This document shows, in pieces, positions 50,401 to 59,778 of a DNA stretch of 64,000 nucleotides (within the stretch, counting starts at the first letter, position 1; each line of letters opens with the position of its first letter). The stretch is taken from contig CAXKVR010000015.1 in assembly GCA_964058845.1 (NCBI GenBank), positions 124,001-188,000 of the forward strand, in the 5' to 3' direction. Both the position numbers and the translations under genes were made by a program. Below the pieces are notes generated by a model, which searched no databases, had not been told where the DNA came from, and saw only the letters and a list, made by a program, of their open reading frames with translations. This DNA comes from Carex sylvatica (Eukaryota; Streptophyta; Magnoliopsida; Poales; Cyperaceae).

Positions 50401-51254
50401 ACTTGTTCTGACAGGTGGGGTCCGGCCTCTCCAAATGTGGATGGTTCCAGGTATAGGACTCTGTCTCAATGGTCTAAGGCGGCACAGGAATCTGATGGGT
50501 GGGGTCAAAACTATTCACCAATAAGAAAGTCACAATCAAGGTCTTTGACCTGTAGCTCTCAAGCCGCAGTCGGTACCAACAATAACAACAAGGAGTCTAA
50601 CCTTTCACCTTATCTTGGTCTGAAGTATCCATATTTTTATTCCCCGTTGGTAAGCACCTCTTGTTCTGGAGGAGCTGATGCAGATATGCAACCTATATCA
50701 TCCCCATATGCAATTGTGGGGACTGAACTCCCGAGGTTGTTTGCTGTCAATCCAGTATCCCCAACTCCTGAAGTCCCTAATCCGGGGCCATCACAACCAA
50801 ATCAAAATCTTGTTGTGGCAACTGGGACTGCAGCAGTAGAGAGAACAGATGCGATCGATAAGGACAGCCTCCGACGGGCACTGCTTGGTTTTGCGAAGCC
50901 AAAGCTGATTCCATTGTGGTCAAAAAAGCAGTTGGATTTTGCTAATTACAGGAAAATACTTGAAAAATTTGTGAATAATGTCACTCAATCCTTAGGAACT
51001 TGTGCCCCAAAGACCCGCGAGGACAGCTGCAAGTTCGTTCAAAAAGAAAATGACAGTCTGACCAAATACCTGCAGGTGTGTATTAGTTCTTCTCTCTTTT
51101 GATTAAGTAATTATTTTCCTTTTGCTTTGGATTTTTTTCCTTAAAAAAAGTTATGTCAAGTTTGCAGCTTGTTCTTCATATAATGTCTAATACTTTCCTT
51201 TTACAGATGTACCTGGGAAGGTTTGGGACCAAGGATGTCATGATGAATATTTAA
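47464..51254 (+). CDS. Arg/Ser-rich protein with C3H38-like C-terminus (copy A)
   Basis: Predicted 586 residues, eight exons: 47464-47612, 47729-47863, 48225-48305, 48470-48559, 49296-49541, 49793-50143, 50415-51075, 51207-51254. Every internal junction up to exon 7 is phase 2, so exons can be skipped in frame. Residues 1-50 (MAEKGDERQHTNPRLR...) recur as a related module at about 280-305 (MPEKGEKKQPNPRVRG). Residues 152-233 carry SPEHKWRKTGPHPDRSR and SVSPEKRPR, an RS-like region. About 503-586 is the helical C-terminal domain (ALLGFAKPKLIPLW, YRKILEKFVNNVTQSLG, LTKYLQMYLGRF) shared with plant C3H38/C3H55 proteins. No intact CCCH finger; exon 2 has only a Cys/His cluster (HCIQDSFYYECFCKFH). 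The exon 2 acceptor (TTTGAAG) is weak, because the stronger GGTAG 12 bp upstream gives a stop. A nuclear RNA-processing role is inferred. Confidence 0.72.
48640..48725 (+). repeat. Intron segment duplicated from downstream intron
   Basis: GGTCAGCAGTCAGTAATTG...TAAGGGTCCTTTAATTT repeats 49650-49735 of the same gene. It lies in the large intron after exon 4, before a decayed hAT-like stretch (48900-49165) that ends ACTTTTTACACCCCTA. Copy B lacks this whole block. Confidence 0.75.
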
Positions 51255-52389
51255 GAGACTTCTCAATGGTATGAAATTTTGTGTTTTTGTTATGATAATC
51301 AGTTTACATATGTTTCATACGCAATATGTTGGTATCATCTAAAGAAGGATATTGTTAAGGACTTTTTAATGGAGTTTAAAGTAGATTTGGTAGGTACAGA
51401 AGAGACAAAAAGGGAATATTTAAGACTTAACTGTTTTATCTGTTTGTTTATGTAGGTAATTTACGAGAGAAGGGACTGAAGAATAGTAAAAATTTATGGG
51501 CTTTTGTGCAAGATTTATATGTCAAGCATCACAATTGCTTAATTCTATGCTTTTCCAAATTAATTGGTTGAGCCGAGAGCTACATTCCAGGCTCCCTAAT
51601 TGTGTGATACTGATGCTATTCTTATTATATCTAAGCCTTTATTTATGTAGAACAATTTATTGCATATATCGCTGAACTGATAAATTTGTATATCAATTAT
51701 CTCATGTATTGTGTGCCAGCCATTACATGTCAGAACTCAGTACTGATTAATTTTTCTTTTTCTATAAATATTTGTTTCATAATTGTCCTTTCATATTGCT
51801 GTTTCGTCATTGTTGGTTCTTGTATAACCAGAATCAAGTCGTCTTTCTCTGGAGCCAATATATATATGTATAGATATTTTTTTTTTTTGTAATTTATGTA
51901 AAACATTTAACAAATTTGTCAATTTTCTCAGTTCAAATTTTTATGAGAAAAGTTTGTTTTAGGTCCCTAAATTTATTATGAACTTACGAAAGCAAGCTCT
52001 GTAAGCTGAAAATTGAAGCGAATATCTCTGCAAAATAGCAAGATAACTACATTATTTAGAAAACCATAAGATTTCACAGCAATTAAAGAAGAAAACATAT
52101 ATGTGTGAAAAAAATTTGCATGAAATTGTACTATTTAGTTCGGTCTTCAAAATTTGAAAACATTGCATAAAATTTGTAGTTCAAAATATAAAGAAATATA
52201 TCAAAGCATGCCTCATTTGTCGTTCTGAATAATATTGTACAAGATGTTCCCATATTCTCGTTTCAGAAGATAGAACGAATTTCACTGTTTTTTAGATATG
52301 AATTACAATTCTAATTTCACAATTCCCTTTCCGCCAATTTAATTCCCACTTGAGAATGTTTTGTGTATTAATTTTTTTATAGGTCAGAC

Positions 52390-52640
52390 GATCTAGTGGT
52401 TCTACTTTGTTATTTCGGTTTTAAAGTTTCTATTACGAAGAATTAAAATTTTAAAATGGATGTATATACGTACAAAGACTAAACATATTTAAACCCTTTG
52501 CTATTTAATTTGTTTGATAGATGAAAGGTCAAATTAAATATAAGGATCTATAGACAGTTGAACATTAATTATAAATAATTGTCTGTCGGAAATTTATCAA
52601 TTTAATTAACAGCCTCAAAAAACTAATTTGTGAACCCAGT
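52390..52640 (+). repeat. Flank repeat shared with 45.3 kb
   Basis: Colinear with 45300-45560. No coding sequence. It sits between the end of unit A and the start of pseudogene C. Confidence 0.7.
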
Positions 52641-53094
52641 TTTTTATTAATAGGAAAATAAATAAATAAATAAATAACGGGAGAATGAATTTGTGAAATT
52701 TGGAAATATAGGAAAAAATGTTATTATTTAAATGTTCGGTTATAATTCAAATGTCCATCTAATTTCTCAATCCAAACTAATCGGTCCGCTAATTAAGTAA
52801 ACATAACAAAATAAATTTCTGAACGGCTATAGTCCGTAACGTCCACAAAACATGTGAAAAAAACAAAAATATATTTGAGCCGTAATGGACTACAGCGTCC
52901 GACCCCATTATTTTAGCTAAAACTTTATACTTTTCATATGCGCAATTAATATATATTAAAAAGTAATGAGCAAAAATTCACAGCATCATGTGATCAACAC
53001 AAGAATCTGAATCATTCATTGAAAAATTAAAGCATGTAATAAACAGTCACAAATTTAGGTTATTATATATTAATTGTGCTTATTGCGGTTATCA

Positions 53095-54549
53095 TATCAT
53101 GTTTCAACATATTCTCGTTTAAATTATCATAATTGGTACTTTATTTGTTTTGTATAGTTTTGTTAGTCTTTTATTTCTTGTGTGTATTATTTGCAGATGT
53201 ATTGTTTGATCAAGATTCAAGGTCAATGATTGATGTCGATATCAATTATGTAATGTTTTATTATTTATTTATTGTACTATTATTCAAAGCAGGGCTGAAA
53301 GGGATCGAGGCAATGAAAGGTCCAGTCATCTGCTAAAAGCTGATCTTAGCAAGTATGTATTTGTTTTTAATTGTTTAGTTTTTTTTTTGAGGCAAGTTAT
53401 TTTACCAAACCATTTTTTTCTTTTTTTTAAAAAGCAGGAGTCAGAGTGTGGAAAATGAGAATCAACAAGGCTTATCATATGCACGCACCAAACTCTCCAA
53501 TCTAAATTATGAAAATAGACATAATGGATGGCGCCCGTACTCTCCAGTGATGGCCCGATCCCGATCATGGTCTCTGTTATGTTCGTCTCATGCCACACAT
53601 AATGCTAAAGATGACTCTAATAGCAAGGATACTGATTGTCACCACTTACCTAATTGTGGCTCCAACAGGTATGTCATTTCTCCTATAGGTAAAACTTGCA
53701 TAATATTTATTTATTTCTAATTTGATTGTATGCTTTTTAAGTTAGCATCTGTGATGATTTTTTTGGGATATAATTAGGAGGGCTCATAAAATACTGAATT
53801 AAAACATAAGAAAATGAATCTTTTGCGGCGCGGTGTAATGGTCATTCAGCCATTGCAATACCTGCCATATTGTGCATCTTAAATACTAATGCAGTAGACA
53901 AATTATGAGAGAAATGACTTTGTAACAATAAGCCTAAATTACTAAAGTGAACCTTATTACTATAATACTATTTCTTTGATCATTGACAAAATCAATATAC
54001 AGTTGGAGTGGTGAATGTAGTGCAGTTAGATTAATGGACGTACGTCTTTCAACTGAGGACAAACGAAAAAGAAATGGACAGGACAGTGTTACACTTAGTG
54101 CACCTCTAAATAGCTCAAAAACTGAAAATAAATACAATTGAAAGTAAATAGATGAGTTTAGAGAAAATTGACATGCGGAATGATAACGGAGTTAGGCAAA
54201 AGAGAGATCTACGTCTCCGGAGCTTTGCAGCCTTTTCTAGGTGCACCTTTTAATTACTCAATACGAAAAGATTACAACTTGTGAACCGTTGAGTCCTTAT
54301 AATTCAAGCGAAAAGTCAATCGGCCAATTCAAAGAGATTAGAACAAGGTCTCTTGGGAAGGTTTGTGACCGAGGACGTCATAATGAATGTGAGGTACATT
54401 GTCAGTTCTTACGTGTTGTTGAGTTGTATAAATATTTTAGTTACCTAATTTGATTTAAAATTTAGATCAAGAAAGTTTTCTCTTTTTGCAGATATGATGG
54501 AAGGAATGAAGAGGTGATGGTTTTCCGATCCCATGACAGTACAATATAA
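53095..54549 (+). pseudogene. Copy C of the Arg/Ser-rich gene, disrupted
   Basis: It begins inside exon 3 (TCATGTTTCAACATATTC...) and has no promoter, exon 1 or exon 2. Recognisable exons: 53294-53352 (AERDRGNERSS...), 53439-53669 (SQSVENENQQG...HLPNCGSNR), and about 54004-54093 (WSGECSA-like). Foreign DNA follows and then only the end of the C-terminal domain (GRF-TEDVIMN at about 54350-54393), spliced to 54492-54549 ending HDSTI. Most of exons 5-7 is deleted. Comparison shows that exon 4 of copy A is a fusion of the first two C exons, so C preserves an older exon structure. It also preserves the terminal exon lost in copies A, B and D. Confidence 0.8.
54094..54345 (+). other. Foreign insert inside pseudogene C
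   Basis: About 250 bp without similarity to copies A, B or D, replacing the part from mid exon 5 to exon 8. It contains CTACGTCTCCGGAGCTTTGC and TTGTGAACCGTTGAGTCC. Origin not recognised. No target duplication, so it may be filler DNA at a deletion. Confidence 0.6.
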
Positions 54550-54662
54550 ATGGTATGCAATAGGACTATTTGGTATGAAGTTTTGCATTTTGCAAATAGC
54601 ACTCTCACATGCGTTGATATGTTAATTAACAATCAGTTTACATATGTTTGATATGTAATAAT

Positions 54663-55338
54663 TGTTGGAGTTGAAGACAATTAACGGGTTCAGCCCGTTT
54701 TGCCTTTGCCATCGGTTTTTCAGTTTAACCGATGCTGCTTGGTTCATTTTCTATCGGCAGAATCATACAGCCGATGGTGATTTTGATCTTTCCCATTGGT
54801 ACTAAAATGAACCGTTGGCATTGCCTTTTAATTAAAGGTGCTTTAATTGCTTTGCTATCGGATGGTAAACAAAAGAACCGATGGTGCCTATTTAGGTGTT
54901 TTATTGAAGCTGCTGCCGCTATTTGGTTTTCCTATCTGTAGGAAACATAGCACCGATGGTGCTTGATTAATTGAGTTCAATTAAAAAGGCTCCTGCGCAA
55001 CTTCCATAAGTCGCTTCGTTGCTTTTTGTTTGAGCTGCTTCTGTCAGTCTCTGTGTGTTGTCTCTTCACTTAGCTTTTTAGAATTTGCTCTCTTCTTCTT
55101 GAAACTTGTGAGAGAGTGTGAGAGAGAGCTATTGAAAATTTTTAATCTCCTTATACTTGTAAAGACTATTTGATTTAGTAAATTTGTGTTGTGTGCTCCC
55201 GTAATTTTTTTCCGAATTTTCACATAAAATCTTGTGTCATCTCTAATTTTTTGTGCTTGCTTGCTTGTTGTTTTGGTGTCTTGTGTGATTCTCCATTTAT
55301 TTGCTTACCTATTTATTAGAGCTTATTGAAGCTCAACA
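54663..55338. mobile_element. Solo LTR, 676 bp
   Basis: Begins TGTTGGAGTTGAAG and ends GAAGCTCAACA (TG...CA), with a perfect 5-bp target duplication ATAAT at 54658-54662 and 55339-55343. It splits sequence that is continuous in copies A and B (ATATGTTGxTATCATCTAAAGA). The motif CCGATGGTG / ATCGGTTT recurs at least six times inside, probably U3 repeats. No internal retroelement coding region. It is probably Copia-like by length, but the family is not proven. Confidence 0.92.
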
Positions 55339-55343
55339 ATAAT

Positions 55344-56050
55344 GTTGATATCATCTAAAGACGAATATTGTTAAGAGACTTTTCAATGGAATTTAAAGTA
55401 GATTCGTTAGGTACAGAAGAAAAAATGAAATATTAAATACTCAATGTGTTATCTGTTTGTTTATGTAGGTAATTTACGTGAGAAGGGAATGGAGAATAGG
55501 CAATAATGTATGGGCTGTTATGCGAGATTCATATGTCAAGCTTCGCCAATGCTTTAATTCTATATATTTTTCAAACTGTCTGAGCCGAGATTTCATTGTT
55601 GCTCACTGTGATACTGATGATATTCTTATTATATCTAAGCTTGTATGTATGTAGGACAATTTAGTGCATACATCTCTAAATTGATAAATTTTTGTGTATT
55701 AATTATCAAATGTATGTGTAGTAATTCTGTGCCAGCCATTACGTATCCTAACTCAATACTAATTAATTTTTTTCTTTAAATATTTGTGTGATAATTTTCC
55801 TTTCATATTGTTGTTTGGTCATTGTTGGTTCTTGTATAACCAGAATCAAGTCATCGATCTGTGGATTTGTTATCTTTATGGCAACAAATTTTGACTTCAT
55901 ATTTGATTTGTTTTACGTTTGACATCCTGTGTTTAAACTTCAATTAACAAGAGTCTTATTCTTGGTATGATGCTTATCTCTAAATATATAGCTAAATAGA
56001 AATCCACACTTGGTTGTCTTTTACCGCTCAGAACTATTTAGGTACTTGAT
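55344..56050 (+). repeat. 3' flank of copy C
   Basis: Colinear with 51335-51840 (TATGTAGGTAATTTACG, ATGCTATTCTTATTATATC-like, TGTGCCAGCCATTAC, GTTGGTTCTTGTATAACCAG) and then with the B flank (TAAATATATAGCTAAATAG). No gene. Confidence 0.75.
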
Positions 56051-56745
56051 TTAATTTTGCCGTGTATGTTGTATCTTCACATACAAAGTATGATGTTTGT
56101 GTTACTCTGCTATACAGATGCATGACTATATTCTTCAATATGAGAAGCATCATCATCGCTTTTGAATATTAATTCTTCAGTGGCACAAACTATGTCACGA
56201 AAAGTGTGGCAATGCAACTTGTTAAATATATGTACTATTCACTTTTGGACTATTTTCGGTTGTCTTTAACAGCGGAGAACATTTACGGCTGCTAAGGGAA
56301 AATGAATGAAATCTGCTGCGATCCGAATTGAATGAACAGTACTCTGAAATCTCTATTTTTTCAAATCTAACCGTTCAACTTTTTTTGTGCACGCATCTCT
56401 AAGCAGTTAGTTTTTTTGTGCACGCATCTCAAAATAAATCAACAGTTAGATTTGAAAAAACAAGAATTTCATAGTACTGTTCATCCAATTTGGATTGCAG
56501 CAAATTTGTTTCCAAGTAAAAAGGAAACATTAAAGAAATACATTGACCAAATAACATCATCCCATGTTATAACCTTTTGACTTTTGAGTCAAGTTCAGAA
56601 CCCGAACACCCTCCCATTTTATATCTTGTTCTTTAAATTAATAAAAAAAAAGGTTATATTTTTCTATATATCTCAAAATAAATTGCATTATTATTTTTAT
56701 TGAAATCTTATGGTCTAAATTGATATTCGTGAATTAAAACCCCGA
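56050..56745 (+). repeat. F-box 3'-flank repeat (unit 3)
   Basis: Colinear with 8640-8740 and 9448-9760 downstream of the F-box gene (GTATATGTTG-ATCTT, ACAAAGTATGAT, TGTTACTCTGC; then CAGTGGCACAAACTATGTCAC). The F-box gene itself is absent. Interrupted by a fold-back MITE. Confidence 0.75.
56312..56513. mobile_element. Fold-back MITE
   Basis: Left ATCTGCTGCGATCCGAATTG...GAACAGTACTCTGAAAT and right ATTTCATAGTACTGTTCATCCAA...TGCAGCAAATTTGTTTCC are inverse copies. The inner CAAATCTAAC signature matches the 35.6-kb element. A TTTTTTTGTGCACGCATCTC unit is tandemly duplicated in the loop. Target duplication not clear. Confidence 0.75.
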
Positions 56746-56748
56746 GTC

Positions 56749-57364
56749 TAGAGGTCTGCAAATACCCATCGGGGGCGGATCCGACCCGTACCCGCCCGTG
56801 CCCGGTACCCGGGTTACCCGTGCTCGAGCCCGGGTATGGGTCGGGTAAACAGGTACACGGGTACGGGTAAAAAACGGGTAGGGTACGGTTATTTGGTTCA
56901 AAACCCGAGCAAACCCGGCCCGATTTACGCCCGACCCGACCTGACCTGACCCGACTGGACTGGACCCGACCCCGTACCCGACCCGTACCCGTTAAAAAAT
57001 TCAAAAAAATTCAAAAAAATTCAGAATAATTCAGAAAAATTCGAAAAAATTCAACAAAATTCAAAAAAAATTCAAAAAAATTTAGAAAAAATTCGAAAAA
57101 ATTCGAAAAAATTCAATTTTTTTTGAAATTTCGAATTTGCCGCTTAAAAAAAAAAAAAACGGGTACCCGACCCGGACCGCCCTACCCGTGCCGGGTACCA
57201 CGGGCACGGGTATAAGTCGGGTAGGGTACAGGTTTTGAAAAATATACCCGAGTATACCCGACCCGAGATACCCGTATACCCGACTTACCCGTACCCGACC
57301 CAAACCCGTACCCGACCCTGGGTACGCCCGGTCTGCCCGAACCCGGTCCGAGAGCAATCAACTA
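56749..57364. mobile_element. hAT-like element rich in GGGTACGGGTCGGG
   Basis: Exact 8-bp target duplication CCCGAGTC at 56741-56748 and 57365-57372. The ends, TAGAGGTCTGC and GCAATCAACTA (inverse TAGTTGATTGC), match at 7 of 11. Subterminal ACCCGACCCGTACCCG-type repeats flank a central array of imperfect ATTCAAAAAA decamers (56998-57120). Long proline/arginine/glycine open frames here are simple-sequence artefacts. Confidence 0.85.
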
Positions 57365-57552
57365 CCCGAGTCCCTATTGGTGCACCACGCGCCCATTTGA
57401 TGCAATCTGCACCGTACACTCCAGAGCCCACGGATCCACTCCTTTTGATGCGCCAAATCATTTCTCTGACATTAGTTTGACTTGTCAAATCTCCGTGTTC
57501 CCGCCTCAAGTATTCCCAACTCCAATCAAGAAATCAACAAAATTCACTGAAG

Positions 57553-57726
57553 ATGGCACCGCCTACACTACACAGGAGGCGCAGCAGGAACTCAGGGATC
57601 AATCCTGCAATAGAGAGACAAACTTTGGACTTTAAAGATGTGTTGTTACCACATTGTTTCTCTCTTTTTTGGGATCTTGGGTTATTTATTGGGTCTGGTT
57701 TCATGGTAGGATTTTTGTGTGTTTAG
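57553..57726 (+). CDS. Short hypothetical frame
   Basis: ATG in GAAGATGGCACC opens a 57-codon frame starting MAPPTLHRRRSRNSG and ending in a hydrophobic stretch (FIGSGFMVGFLCV). It lies in a less AT-rich patch after the hAT-like element. I do not recognise it. It may be the first exon of a lost gene or chance. Confidence 0.15.
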   Translation: MAPPTLHRRRSRNSGINPAIERQTLDFKDVLLPHCFSLFWDLGLFIGSGFMVGFLCV

Positions 57727-58671
57727 ATTATCGTCAGTGTTACTTAATGTGAAGGTTTTTATCCCTTTTTTTTTTTTTTTTAGTAAAAATGAAAATAAGT
57801 GCGGAAAAGTGGCTAAAGTAAAGAACTTATTTCTATTACTTGTTTGATGTGAATATCATATATTATTTTCTTTTTGTGACTTTTAAATATGAATTTTTTA
57901 ACAGCACAACATATGTAGAACTAGCAATATTTTTTTTTAATGACATTATAAAAAACATATTTTGAAAAAAGAAAATTATGTCCAAAAAATTGATAATGTG
58001 GTCGGGCCATGTACCAGTACTGTACCGAGGGATTAAATTGTTCAAGTCTTTGTGTAGATTCCTGCTACTATTGAGGGATTAATTTTATATGTAATTAAAT
58101 TGAGTTTCACGAAGTTCATCCAATTTATTCAATTTTGATTGATTCGAAAACATGAAGATCATAATTTTTTTTTTTTGATTGGCGCATCATTTATAAGAAA
58201 GAAATGGCTGGGAATAGCCGGTTACTTTTTAGTCTCTTAGAAAAAAAATGTAAATAGCTCAGAATTTACGAAGTATTAAGATACCGTAATTAGTGTATCA
58301 CCACAACAACAAAAATTATAAATAACTCAGAATTTACATCACATCACATCATTTAGTACAAGTACTATGTTATTTAATGATCAATGTCTATGGGGTTTTT
58401 CTCGAAAAAAGAAAAGAAAAACATCAACGAGACATTCAATATATTATTATACACTGAAATGTCCCTCTAAATACTTTGCTGAAAAGTTTGTGCAGAAAAT
58501 GTATTATGGGAAAACACATCGTACCATTTAAATGTTTTATTGTTACGTTGTCAAATTAAATTAATGCTTAGGTGACATTGTTTTTAGTCCATCTACTGCT
58601 GAAATTGACTTGGTACAGGTTAAAGTAACTCCATTAATTTGACTAAAGTAACAGCATACCAATTAAAATTT
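57727..58671. other. Non-coding stretch
   Basis: No gene. Unique sequence between the remains of unit C and the left edge of duplication B. T-runs at 57765-57781 and 58165-58177. Confidence 0.4.
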
Positions 58672-58954
58672 TGCGATATTGAACAAATAGTCTGACTTTC
58701 AATCAAATGCACCGAAAAAATAATATGCCAACAGTATAAGCACCGGACACGTTTAAGACTATGCCACGCACCGACTATTCTCGACATCTTTTATTTTTGG
58801 TAAATAATGAAAGGGTATTGGCCGTCTGAACTTTCAGACAAAGGGTTGTGTAATAATTAATTTATCTTACAAGGTTTAAAGTGCAAAAGATCAATCACCT
58901 TAAATGGCAGAATAGCACTTTTTGTTAGCGTGTCATCCTTTTCCAATTCCATCA

Positions 58955-59778
58955 CACGTTCTCTCTCAACTCAAGGGTTTTAAGAACTCTCTCTCGAGAG
59001 TTTAGCAGAAGTCGCAGACCTCTCTTTCTCTCAAGATCAAGAAGGATTTTAGTAGAAGCCGCAAAAGAAAAGATTAGTGCTTTTGCCACTCTTTCTCTCC
59101 CAATCAAGGTTTAGAGGTTAGGTAAATTTCTCTCTCTCTATCCCTTATCAACGTTTCTGTCTGAATCTCGTCTAATAGTTACAGCTAATGATCCTTCTTT
59201 CTCGAAAATCTGTGGTCCTGTGAACCAATTTATATTTACCTGAATTCCCCTAAAATCAAAGAAAGCGCGACTTTTTTCTTGGCGCCAAATGTTAAATTTT
59301 CGTAATCAAAGCAAAAATAAATTCGCACTGACTAATTCCCCCCTCCTCTTTCGTTTGGAAAGAAAGTTTGCTATTTTAAGAAATTCTTTCCCTAGGTTTA
59401 ATTTAAATAATAATAACTTGGGGTTTGTCTAAATTTCTCTGTTTTTTATCTTTAGATTTAGCGCTTAAGCAATTTCTTTCTCTAAATGTAGAGGAACAGC
59501 CCCCCTATTTTTATTTACCCAAAAATGATGCCAGTTTACAGAATTGGGGTTTATGTAAACATTTTTAGTTCCAGTCTTTAAATGACGGTATTAATGTATT
59601 ATAATAGTATGCAAATAGGGTCTATGTGAACAAAGGTGTATGGGTATATCCAGGGGAGACTTCTCCCAGGATTTTTGTTTTTGTATTTTTCATTGTGGTA
59701 GCTCATGTTAACATTTCATTCTTTTTAGGATACTGAAATAGTTCTATGATTCAGATTTGCTAAAAAGGAGAGAAAACC
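58955..59778 (+). promoter_or_regulatory. Leader, leader intron and uORF of copy B
   Basis: Same structure as copy A at an offset of 12315: donor GTTAG|GTAAAT at 59121/59122, acceptor at 59728, five-codon uORF at 59746-59763. Since the whole leader was duplicated, B should be as expressible as A. Confidence 0.55.

Larger units (their letters stand above)
46357..52183 (+). repeat. Segmental duplication, copy A
   Basis: Direct duplication of 58672 to the window end (offset 12315 bp at the left edge, 11515 bp later). Sequence is nearly identical, including introns and UTRs. It contains gene copy A. Relative to B it retains about 0.8 kb around exon 4 but lacks about 300 bp of 3' flank near 51850. 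Confidence 0.95.

Noticed and set aside
49745..50434. Minus-strand frames opposite exons 6-7 of copy A (also 61260-62023 in B)
   Set aside because: They are shadows of the spliced plus-strand gene, whose phases are consistent across eight exons.
56708..57509. Pro/Arg/Gly-rich frames on both strands
   Set aside because: They are simple-sequence translations of the hAT-like element's GGGTACGGG repeats. They appear in several frames at once.
57553..57726. 57-codon frame as a real gene
   Set aside because: Listed only at low confidence: short, no homolog recognised, no splice partner.
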